Assembly: GCA_025642075.2 (NCBI GenBank)
Contig: JAODUO010000072.1
Coordinates: 121,001-185,000, forward strand
DNA from: Ridgeia piscesae
Lineage: Eukaryota; Annelida; Polychaeta; Sabellida; Siboglinidae
Direction of reading: 5' to 3'
Length of the DNA: 64,000 nt
Below the pieces are notes generated by a model. The model did not search any database, was not told where the DNA came from, and saw nothing but the letters and a program-made list of their open reading frames with translations. The first letter of the stretch is position 1; each line of letters opens with the position of its first letter. The translations under genes and the position numbers were made by a program. This document shows positions 13,301 to 25,300 of this stretch, piece by piece.

Positions 13301-16300
13301 AGTGTCCACTTGTTGTCCTTGTATTACAATGTTGCCCTCTGGTACACTAGTGTCAGTGTCCACTTGTTGTCCTTGTAGTACAATGTTGCCCTCTGGTACA
13401 CTAGTGTCCACTTGTTGTCCTTGTAGTACAATGTTGCCCTCTGGTACACTAGTGTCCAGTGTCCACTTGTTGTCCTTGTATTACAATGTTGCCCTCTGGT
13501 ACACTAGTGTCCAGTGTCCACTTGTTGTCCTTGTATTACAATGTTGCCCACTTGTACACTAGTGTCAGTGTCCACTTGTTGTCCTTGTAGTACAATGTTG
13601 CCCTCTGGTACACTAGTGTCCACTTGTTGTCCTTGTAGTACAATGTTGCCCTCTGGTACACTAGTGTCCACTTGTTGTCCTTGTAGTACAATGTTTCCCT
13701 CTGGTACACTAGTGTCAGTGTCCACTTGTTGTCCTTGTAGTACAATGTTGCCCTCTGGTACACTAGTGTCAGTGTCCACTTGTTGTCCTTGTATTACAAT
13801 GTTGCCCTCTGGTACACTAGTGTCAGTGTCCACTTGTTGTCCTTGTATTACAATGTTGCCCTCTGGTACACTAGTGTCAGTGTCCATTTGTTGTCCTTGT
13901 ATTACAATGTTGCCCTCTGGTACACTAGTGTCAGTGTCCACTTGTTGTCCTTGTATTACAATGTTGCCCTCTGGTACACTAGTGTCCAGTGTCCACTTGT
14001 TGTCCTTGTAGTACAATGTTGCCCTCTGGTACACTAGTGTCAGTGTCCACTTGTTGTCCTTGTATTACAATGTTGCCCTCTGGTACACTAGTGTCCAGTG
14101 TCCATTTGTTGTCCTTGTAGTACAATGTTGCCCTCTGGTACACTAGTGTCCAGTGTCCACTTGTTGTCCTTGTAGTACAATGTTGCCCTCTGGTACACTA
14201 GTGTCCAGTGTCCATTTGTTGTCCTTGTATTACAATGTTGCCCTCTGGTACACTAGTTTCCAGTGTCCACTTGTTGTCCTTGTAGTACAATGTTGCCCTC
14301 TGGTACACTAGTGTCAGTGTCCACTTGTTGTCCTTGTAGTACAATGTTGCCCTCTGGTACACTAGTGTCAGTGTCCACTTGTTGTCCTTGTAGTACAATG
14401 TTGACCTCTGGCTCTGACAACATTGTCAACATTTGGATAAAGCCTAACCGTGATAGTTTATAATATCTGGGTAAAACATAAAAGTAAATAAAACTAAAAT
14501 GGTCTGCATGAGTTTATCCTAATCCACAAAGGGATCGGTTACCACAGATTTTTATTAAATATCCAGTAATTATTATTGTCATTGAGAACATACACAGTCC
14601 AACTGTAAGACTAATAATATTGTCACCATAAATGTTTTTTTTTTTTTTTAAAGTAATGTGGATGGAAGTGTTTTGTTGACCAATAAAACAGAACTAAGTA
14701 TGCCAGTGTGCATGGCAGGGCTACATGGGGGTAAAATGCTGTGGCAACAACAACACCCCTGTCGGCTTCTGCCCTCCCTTCGTGCCCCCCTCCCCGCCTG
14801 GCATGTTTCACTCACATCTAAGCCTAAGAGATCCTTGAAACCATGTTTCACGTTGAAAAAATTGCTCTTTTTTAAAGAGACGGAACTCCCCAGGGCAGCT
14901 ATCACCCTGCCCTCCACAGACAACAAAGTCCACCCAGCTGTAGTCGTTGGCTGCAGCAAACACGTCTTTGATGTCACATCCATTACACATGGCCTATACA
15001 CTGCTGGCTGGCTGGGGGGAAATGCAAACATTTCCAACAATAAAGGATCTGATGATAAAGATTCAGCAACAAGTTTGGTATATATAATATTATCTCATCC
15101 AGTGTCATGTTATGGGCAACAGATGCTGGGACTGAGACAGTTTTAATTATAGTTGAAAAGAGAGCATTATAAAATTAATGACATATTCGCAAGCTAAATA
15201 TTGTTTAAATATGAGTTATGTGAATGTTTCTAAAACAGGTCTGACCTGACAGTTGATTGTAACAGGTTTGCTACAATGAACTGAAATACATATTATTCAT
15301 CATTGTCAGTGAGCTGTGGATGTATTTGACTTGCTAGCCTGTGATATTTTGCATATTCCCACACATACGCTGTTGTGAAGTATTTGCCATTAAGTGCATG
15401 CAAACATAAATGATTGATTGAATACTGCATTAGTAATCCCATCAACGATGAACATATAAATAAATAGCATAATTTTATCAGAACAGTCAGTGTGACATGT
15501 AATCTTTCTGCTTCACTACTATCCTGGTACATGTAGTAGAATCACTTGTCACCCCCCTGGGTCTGCTGTGTGATTTGCTGCTCTGGTGTGGATGGGCTGC
15601 CATTGTTGTGGAGCACATAAACACTCATAAAGATGTCCATAAACATTATGTAAAGAGGTGTTTTAGCCGATCTCTTCAATTCTGTCTAAATGGACTATAA
15701 TTAACCAGACACAGTCAGTGTGTTTTACCGATAATTTCCATGATTTGTCTCAGTCAGACACGAATTTAATAATCAACATTTATATTTTGTTGCCAGTGTA
15801 CAATTCATAGGCAGTAATAATGCACTGTTGTATTTAACAAATTGATTATTTATTCAATGAGAATAGGTTTTCAATTATGATGAGTCGATGACTGCTACTG
15901 AGATATCTGTAACAACTAATAAGCAAGTGGCAGTTTTTTTGGATTGGCTCTGAGTTGTATAACTATTCAATGTAAGGCTAATGTTTTTTTCTGTATTTTA
16001 TAATACTTTTACACAAACTAAGATTTTTGAAATGAAAAGAACTTGCATGTGTTTTTGTTCAATTGTGCTTTTCAAATTGACCAACATCAAATCAAGTACA
16101 TCTAAAGTATAAGTTGAGTATTTAAAATACAAAATAATCAAATGTTTGATTATGTGTACAATTACTAGAAGTAATTAATAAATTAGTATTCCATTACTGT
16201 AACAATAAGCACCTGAATAATGTGCCATACATTCTGTACTTGTACTTGATCAAATTAACTTGTACTTAATCAAATAAACTTGTACTTGACCAGATAAACT

Positions 16301-19300
16301 TGTATTGACCATATCAGCTTGTACTTGATTAAAATAACTTGTACTTGATAAAATGAACTTGTACTTGATCAGATGTACTTTACTTGCAACTGTACTTGAT
16401 GCGATGTGTTAGACTGAACGTGGTGCTGTGTGTAGGTCGGCTATGAGACAATCAACAATAGCGAGGACCAGATCCTGAAGCAGGACATGCCGCCCGCCCT
16501 CAACCGTGTGGAGGAGGCGTCCATTCTCCTCCTGGAGGCCTCCGACATGCTCCGGTCTGACCCCTTCTCCGCACCCGCCAGGAAGAAGCTCATTGAGGGC
16601 TCCAGAGGTGTGTTTATGGTTCTTGTATTGTCAGAGCAATTTTAATATGCTAACTTTGGGTTAGTGTGGTCATAATGGTGAAAACTAAATAACTATTATT
16701 ATTATTATTATTTGGAAGCATTTGTAAACCGCCATGTATCCAGCTCAAAGGCGCTAACAATAAGGAAATAAGCAAATACATAACCCTTGGGTGAGTGTAG
16801 CTAGTATTTATGTATTTCTTGTGCACTTGCTACATGAAATGGTGGCATGGAAGTAATCGTTGGATTTTGAAATGAATGAGTTTAAATTTGTTAACTTGGC
16901 ATCAGCACTTTTTTTTAACAAGATTGCCACCTAGAGATTCAACTCTAGATGGCAAGTGGACTAGGAAGCCATTTGGCTTATCGAGAGTCCAACCTATCTA
17001 TCTAAGTATACCCCGCCCGTCTTAGGTATATGTCGATTTTATTTTTATTTATTACTTGTCCATAGACTTTGGCTCAGGAATAGTAGATCAGTAGATTTTG
17101 TAAGAAGGAAAGATAAATGATTACTTGTACTGTCAAAGTGGTGTACTTGGTACCCGTGCATTCTTATAATAGTCCGGAAGTGGCTATTTAAATAGAGAGT
17201 AAACTCTGCTTTGTATTTAAATAGCCCCATTCTGGACTATTAAAAAATTGCACAGGTACCAAGTACTCAAACAAGTAACTCAATCTTGTATGAATAAGGT
17301 GTCTGTTATAGTGCCAAATTACACCACATCAGACATGGAGATTAGTTCACATGACGTCACCATCAGAAATCGTGTTCTTGCATGATGTGATAGAGATCAG
17401 TGAGACTTTTATCCAGGGCAAATGTGGTTTGATTAAGGCGTTTACATAACTGTAAACACGACACAGCACACCATGCTTTGTTACTGATTACATGATACAA
17501 ACCTGCTTATTATTTCTAACATGCCATTGAAAGAAGTAAGCACATTCAACTTGAACTTAATGCTGGTGTCTACATTGCTCATAAATCAGTGCTTTGCATG
17601 GAATGAATGAAGTATTGTTTAAAATGGGTGGGGTGGAAAGTTGAAAATTCCAAAGCTAGCTGGTGATGCAACTTGCAGGAAACTTGTTACAAGGAACTTG
17701 GAGTTGTTAAATAGTGCAATACATATGAGTCAAACAGCAGGGCGCCAGGCTGCAAGAGTTTCTAGTTTCTCCACGACATGCAACAAAACTGAAGGCCATG
17801 AATCATCCGGGTTTATTCAAATGCAAATGCTGCAGTGAGGTGACTGGTGCTACATCAGTACAATGGACTTTGAAGAAAGACCGCCACCATAATGCCGCCA
17901 CCTTGCTGTCTCAATGTGCACTGTCTGTAATATTGTTTACTGTTGGTGTCTTGGCAGTGATTGGGTTTCGCACACTGCCACTTACCACCTGCTTGTTTCA
18001 GGTCTGATATTGTATTATTTACCATAAGATTCTTTTATACAGTGACCTACCAGGTATTTTCATTTAGCAGTTAGCATGTTTGTGTTATTTTGTAAGAAAT
18101 TAACTTACTTCGGACTTTTGAGCATAGGTTTAGAAACATACAGCGTTTCGACACATCTGCTATAGATCTTGGTCACGAACGTTTCAAAAGCTATGCTCCA
18201 CAGTGAGTTAATTTCTTACAAAATAACAAAATCTTGGAGCCATGAACAATATATTCCATATCATGTTTATGTTCATTGTCTATTCCTGTAAGAAGCCAGC
18301 CCAGCTTGAATTATGTAGTTATCTGATTGATGTTTGTCGTGATTTATTTTGTTCACAAGTTACACAGTTAATGCTGTTACAACAGCGTATTGCTCATTGT
18401 GGATAAGTAAACCTAACCTCCTTGTGCAGTGGATGTTTCAGACATTGGACATGTTACCCGGACCCTTCAAGTGAACAACTGTACAGTTAACACTGGTTCA
18501 ACACAAGCTACTGGCCAAATTACATCCCACATCCGTTACATTCAACTTGTTATTATTGTTTTCATTAGGGTAATTATGAAACAGCATTCACTGCCTGTGA
18601 CACAGTTAGCCTGGGTAGACTCTGTCTCAGGTATCACACTCTCACACCAGGCCCCTCCAGCATGTATTTACAGCCAGGCTCACTATAAATAGACTCGGCT
18701 GACATAAACCTACCACAGCCCACTCCAGCCTCAAACTGGAGGCTGTGAGCTGACCGAGCAACTATAATACCCATCTGTTGCGTGGGTGTTTTTTGACCCC
18801 ATGTGGGAATATTTATCTTATCTCTAAGTTGCATCCAAGTGGACCACCAGACCTGACAGGGTGTGACAGATATCATACATCAGTCATTCTTTCTCGCTGA
18901 CTTCATCTTGTGCTATTATTGTAGTCGTGTTTTACACTTCACCAGAGACGGCCAATCTAATTTCCTCCACTCCCTGCGTGCTTCCTATCATGTTTCCTAC
19001 AGCCACTAGATGTGCCTGTAATGTTTCCGACCTGATCTTTACACCTTCACTACCGTGTCTGCTTTCTAGCCGTCTCTCTGCAGCTCCACATTATGTTTTA
19101 TGTCATTTTGACATGATTTAAGTTCTGCTTCTGACTGACACTGACTAAGGTTTTCTCGATAGCTGGAGATGGTTCGGAAAGTGTCCACATATTTTTTGTT
19201 ATTAATATAAAGACAGACAAACAGACAAAGTCACAATTCTGTCCAAATTTAAATACCTGTGTACATGACATCCATACAGTGTGACATCTATAAACTATGT

Positions 19301-22300
19301 TCGTGCATGTGTGATTGTCACAGACAAACTATGGTGATTACAGGGTGTACTACAACTCTTGGGCATAGGGCACTTTTGGCTTTTCTGTTTTGTTATATTA
19401 TAAGAAAACTGTACCTGAGAAAAATATGAAACTTCTACATGTCACTGATATGCTGATCAAACTTTTTCAAAATCATATACCTCTGGCTCGTTTAAAATGC
19501 AAGCATGTGTGCTGCCCGTCAATATATATTTACCAAATTAAGCACATTTTTCTGCATCCACAGAGTCACAAAAAATAAATGGCTAAAAGTCACTATGCTA
19601 ACTACACTCTACATAACCATGTGTCATTACACTGCAGATACGTCATAGCACTGAATCTACTGGTACGCCTGCTCTATTGTACTCATTTCACATGAACGTA
19701 ATTTTTCCTAATTTCAAAATAGCACAATTCTTATGGTACTACATTGGTGTGGGTGAGACCAGGAAGTCTAACTGTGGCCTGACCCTTCTTGTTGAGAGGA
19801 GAACACCACAGTGGAGCCCACCAGGCCAGGCATGGTCCACTACCACTCTATCTGAAGTAAGGTACCCAGTGTGGTTCCTCCCTCCCTATCAGAGGGCAGT
19901 GATGTATTGGCCAGTATCCCTCCTGGCTCCAGGTGCTGACACATCTGACGTGGTCAAGCATTGCTCTTTCTGACCAGTGGTCAGAGAGTGAGTGACCAGG
20001 TCAGGGTTATTACCATGTGTTTCTCATCTGCTCACTGTGCTGATAGTGACCCTCCCCTGGTCCCAGGGGCAGTGCGGTAGCCCTCTGTGGAACTTGCATA
20101 AACAAAGTTTATAAATATGGATAATCTGCAGCCATTCCATATGTAATAGTGATAGCAATCTTATCTGCTTTCCCCTCTGAAGTATGGGATAATCCTGGCC
20201 CTGATCTGGAGACTTCATTTTCTTTGATGTTCTGAAGAGCTCTTAAACCTGATTTTGCTCTTTAAAATAAATTTAGATCCTTAACAGTAATCTTGAATAT
20301 CTGAAAACTGCCAAGACAATGACGCGCCAGTGGGACATTGTTATTTGTGTGTCATGGAAATAGTGTCCTCGGTAATATGGCAGTGGAAAATTTGTGCTTT
20401 GAAAAATCATTTAATTTAGCAACAGATTTGGTTTAAAGATGAATTTTTTATCTTAGTGAAAATTAATGGATCTCTGGTGCTTGGTTCTTTGTTTTTCTTC
20501 TTCTGTCACTTCTCCTGTTTTACCCCCACCTTGGTCTGTCTCAATAGCCCCCTAGCTCTAGAAGTGTTATAAATATATTGATATTGAGAGTTGTTTATTT
20601 GCCATGGATGGGTGAGTTCACTGATTTTATGATATCTCACTCTTAGGTTGTTTCTTTAAAATCACACACAGGAAGTTGGGAAGATTAGTTTGATATCTGA
20701 TATTATTAAGAATGGGGGAGCTGGGGGAAGAGGTTGTGGTTAAGGAGAATTATGGAGGAAGTCAGTGTATAAGGAGTGAGATAAAGTTGGCTAATGAACA
20801 GCGACAGTTAGTATGGGGAGTGGCATCCTATTCTGCCTATCAACTCAGTGTTAGTTGCAGAGGTCACTAATCCACTGTGACACCTGGAATATGTATATCA
20901 GTCTGTACAGGTCCTCCTACACCCAGACCACACACCACAGAACACAGACCAGAGACTGTCAGTCCAGTGTGGTCCGTCTTATATCAGTCAAAGCCAAGCA
21001 GTTTCAACTTCGGAATATAAAACTGTGATTTATACCCCAAGAAGAAATATGTATGAAACCAGATCATTCACTAGCTTGTTCAGCCCAGGTCTTGAACTTC
21101 TGATGAACATCAGCTGGAGAAGTTATCTCTAGATTCAGTTTAGGTCACTTGGCCTTCACAAGGCGTGAACAATATCTTAGGAATGTCTTGGCATTCTTAG
21201 CATAGTTTGGTGAGCACAAATTGCTGATTGTGGTACCTTGAAATGCAATGCATTGACTCGATTTCTAATACAATCACAAGCACAATTATTATAAAGTGTA
21301 ATGTGTTAGAGTCACACAGGAATTTGCATGTAGTCAGACAAAAGTCAGTAGAACATTAGGATGGAGACATTTACTGGTATTTCTTAGGATTTAGACATCT
21401 ACTGAAATGTATTATCAGAGCTAATATGATTATTATAGATATTAAATACACTTTATCACAAGAAGAGTATTTAGCAATACATAACATAGCAAAGCATATA
21501 TTCCTTATATTTGTGTTATTGTACTACATTTTAAACACGCATCCAACCATAAAATTACTTTACAATTTTTTTTTATTTTAAAATAAAATTTTAGTATACT
21601 TCTACAGAGCACTGTGTTGGTTCAACTTGATTGCAGTTCTCTGGGTGTCTTTCTGTTAATTATTAGAATATTTCAACCTTGTTTATTTGGTTCAATGATT
21701 ACACTGCACTGCAGCAATTACCTGGCCTCAATCAAATACCTTCAAGGGGCATTCTAAGATTAGTGGTTGCACACACACACACACATGAGCTGTGACATAC
21801 TTATTGAACTGGGGCTATCAACCCTGATATCAGATTACTCTTGGTCAATTTTGGGTCCAATTTGGGGCTTTTGCACTATCTGTCCAATTACCTTGTCTGA
21901 TAAACACAGAACTGACAGATCTGTCCATTTCCAACTCAATTGCTCTTGGTGATTACATAGCAGAGGGTGTTTTATGGGCCAGACACGTGTAATCAAATAA
22001 TCAGTACAGCAAGTTGATCATTCAAGTATGTGTTATATTGCTAACAAGTAGATTGCGAGCCAAGTCTTGATAAGTTCACTGTATGGTAATGGGCGGAAAA
22101 AAATAAAGATAAACATTAAAAATATAAACTAGTGACATGGTTGTTTTTAATCTGCAAAAGTGTTTCCAATGTGTATCTAAAAAATATCAGACATCACACA
22201 ACCACTGGGGAATGTTGATGTTTATTGATTTTACTGACAGGTTGTTAATGTCCTTGTATGTGGGAGATTTACACAAATCGATAGTACACAATGGCTAACA

Positions 22301-25300
22301 GAAATGATGGTCTTAGTTCTAATAACTGAAGAATCTAAAAGTTGGTGGTTTTGCAAAATAATTATTTATTTCTACAATGCAACCTACAATCCAACAATGT
22401 TATTTGTATGTCCACAAGTATCCTGCAATGTTGTTGGTTTGTCCACAGGTATCCTACAATGTTGTTGGTCTGTCCACAGGTATCCTACAATGTTGTTGGT
22501 CTGTCCACAGGTATCCTACAATGTTGTTGGTCTGTCCACAGGTATCCTACAATGTCATTGGTCTGTCCACAGGTATCCTACAATGTTATTGGTCTGTCCA
22601 TAGGTATCCTACAATGTTGTTGGTCTGTCCATAGGTATCCTACAATGTTATTGGTCTGTCCACAGGTATCCTACAATGTTGTTGGTCTGTCCACAGGTAT
22701 CCTACAATGTTGTTGGTCTGTCCATAGGTATCCTACAATGTCATTGGTCTGTCCACAGGTATCCTACAATGTCGTTGGTCTGTCCACAGGTATCCTACAA
22801 TGTTTTTGGTCTGTCCACAGGTATCCTACAATGTCGTTGGTCTGTCCACAGGTATCCTACAATGTTATTGGTCTGTCCATAGGTATCCTACAATGTTATT
22901 GGTCTGTCCACAGGTATCCTACAATGTTGTTGGTCTGTCCACAGGTATCCTACAATGTTGTTGGTCTGTCCACAGGTATCCTACAATGTTGTTGGTCTGT
23001 CCACAGGTATCCTACAAGGTACATCAGCGCTGCTGCTGGCCTTTGATGAGTCTGAGGTGAGGAAGATCATCCGCATCTGTAAGAATGTCCTTGAGTACCT
23101 CGCTATCACTGAGGTCGTCGAGACCATGGAGGACCTTGTCACCTTCGTCAAGGTCAGTCATTGCAACATCACTCACACACTGTCTCCACAGAAATGCTGA
23201 TGTTGTTAGTCAATTATCTATTGTTGTGGCTGATAAAAGTGTCTGGTCTGTAGCCCGTACGTGTATATTGTGTTTAATAGTGTCATTAGTTGATGGACCC
23301 GAGATGTCACTATTTTAAATGACTTTCCCTGATGTTTGTGTCTCAACAAAAATATTCAATGTAATGTTATATGTGTGACATCCATTTTATTAATTTGACA
23401 GGCCTTGTTGCTATGCAACATGTCATGTGATGTCCTAGTTATACTAAAACATCCCTGGATCATCTGTGATTTCTTCTTTGGCAGTCCTCAGTCAATATCT
23501 ACATATACATTGACATAGTAGAATATTACATAGCTTCAAATAAGTAAATATAGACATTTCAGGATTAACAGCGAAGGTTTAGTTTTCATCAGATAAATGC
23601 TCATTAATATACAGTTGTATAATGTGACAAATACATGTGTCAACTATAAAAAAACCATCAATAATGTTAATTTGTTTGTGATAAACAACTATGGTGGAGT
23701 AACTACCTTTGCCAACAATTACTTAATTGATTACTTGGTATTGGTTTAAAACCAGAAAAGACAGATGATATAAAAGAAAGTAATAAAAGAAAGTAATTTC
23801 CAATATGCTTACAATGTAATTATCAATCACAATGTATGGTAACTTATACAGCAAATGATTTCATTTCCAACCCCGTAAACATTCAAGGTGCTGTTTGTTT
23901 AAAAATAAACTCATTAATACCTTTTGTTTCCCTGCCAGAACCTGAGTCCAGTGCTGACCAAGATGACCAAGGAGGTGGACGGTCGTGAGAAGGAGCTGAC
24001 CCATCAGGTGCACAGGGACTGGCTGACCAGGTCACTAGAGCAGGTCAAACAACTCACCCCCGTCCTCATCAGTGGCATCAAGATCTACGTCACCACCAAG
24101 GGACAAGGTAAGTACTTGCTGTACTCACTGGTAATGTTTCATCATCAGTGGCATCAAGATCTACGTCACCACCAAGGGACAAGGTAAGTACTTGCTGTAC
24201 TCACTGGTAATGTTTCATCATCAGTGGCATCAAGATCTACGTCACCACCAAGGGACAAGGTAAGTACTTGCTGTACTCACTGGTAATGTTTCATCATCAG
24301 TGGCATCAAGATCTACGTCACCACCAAGGGACAAGGTAAGTACTTGCTGTACTCACTGGTAATGTTTCATCATCAGTGGCATCAAGATCTACGTCACCAC
24401 CAAGGGACAAGGTAAGTACTTGCTGTACTCACTGGTAATGTTTCATCATCAGTGGCATCAAGATCTACGTCACCACCAAGGGACAAGGTAAGTACTTGCT
24501 GTACTCACTGGTAATGTTTCATCATCAGTGGCATCAAGATCTACGTCACCACCAAGGGACAAGGTAAGTACTTGCTGTACTCACTGGTAATGTTTCATCA
24601 TCAGTGGCATCAAGATCTACGTCACCACCAAGGGACAAGGTAAGTACTTGCTGTACTCACTGGTAATGTTTCATCATCAGTGGCATCAAGATCTACGTCA
24701 CCACCAAGGGACAAGGTAAGTACTTGCTGTACTCACTGGTAATGTTTCCTCATCAGTGGCATCAAGATCTACGTCACCACCAAGGGACAAGGTAAGTACT
24801 TGCTGTACTCACTGGTAATGTTTCATCATCAGTGGCATCAAGATCTACGTCACCACCAAGGGACAAGGTAAGTACTTGCTGTACTCACTGGTAATGTTTC
24901 CTCATCAGTGGCATCAAGATCTACGTCACCACCAAGGGACAAGGTAAGTACTTGCTGTTCACTGGTAATGTTTCATCATCAGTGGCATCAGATCTACGTC
25001 ACCACCAAGGGACAAGGTAAGTACTTGCTGTACTCACTGGTAATGTTTCATCATCAGTGGCATCAAGATCTAGTCACCACAAGGGACAAGGTAGTACTTT
25101 TGTACTACTGTAATGTTTTCATCATCAGTGGCATCAAGATCTACGTCACCACCAAGGGACAAGGAAGTACTTTCTGTACTCACTGTAAAGTTTCCTCATC
25201 GTGGCATCAAGTCTAGTCACCACCAAGGGACAAAGGGAAATACTTGCTGTTTGGAATGTTTCATATCAGTGGCATCAAGATCTACGTCACCCCCAGGGAC

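Larger units (their letters stand above)
4913..16435 (+). other. Vinculin intron 2
   Basis: This 11.5-kb intron is the largest in the gene. Its middle two-thirds is the 7.5-kb satellite at about 6867-14410. The flanks (4913-6860 and 14411-16235) are ordinary AT-rich DNA with no recognisable gene; open frames at 14623-15146 lack splice or family support. Confidence 0.6.
16608..23006 (+). other. Vinculin intron 3
   Basis: This 6.4-kb intron has no gene I can recognise. It contains two foldback elements (17119-17282 and 18084-18227), a short (CA)n at 21769-21784, and the 31-bp acceptor array at its 3' end. The segment 18300-22400 shows nothing further beyond AT-rich single-copy-looking DNA. Confidence 0.55.

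Noticed and set aside
6851..14463. Dozens of long overlapping open frames (Cys/Pro/Ser-rich plus strand, Gln/Val/Asp-rich minus strand)
   Set aside because: They are the 48/54/55-bp satellite read in different frames inside an intron. Frames on both strands are equally open, so they are not separate genes.
14623..15146. Overlapping 130- and 162-codon frames in intron 2
   Set aside because: The frames overlap on both strands, have no family resemblance, and show no splice context or polyadenylation signal.
22342..23046. 234-codon open frame with [18 protein letters not shown] repeats
   Set aside because: It is the 31-bp array read through three frames, ending out of frame inside exon 4. Only the exon 4 frame from 23007 is coding.
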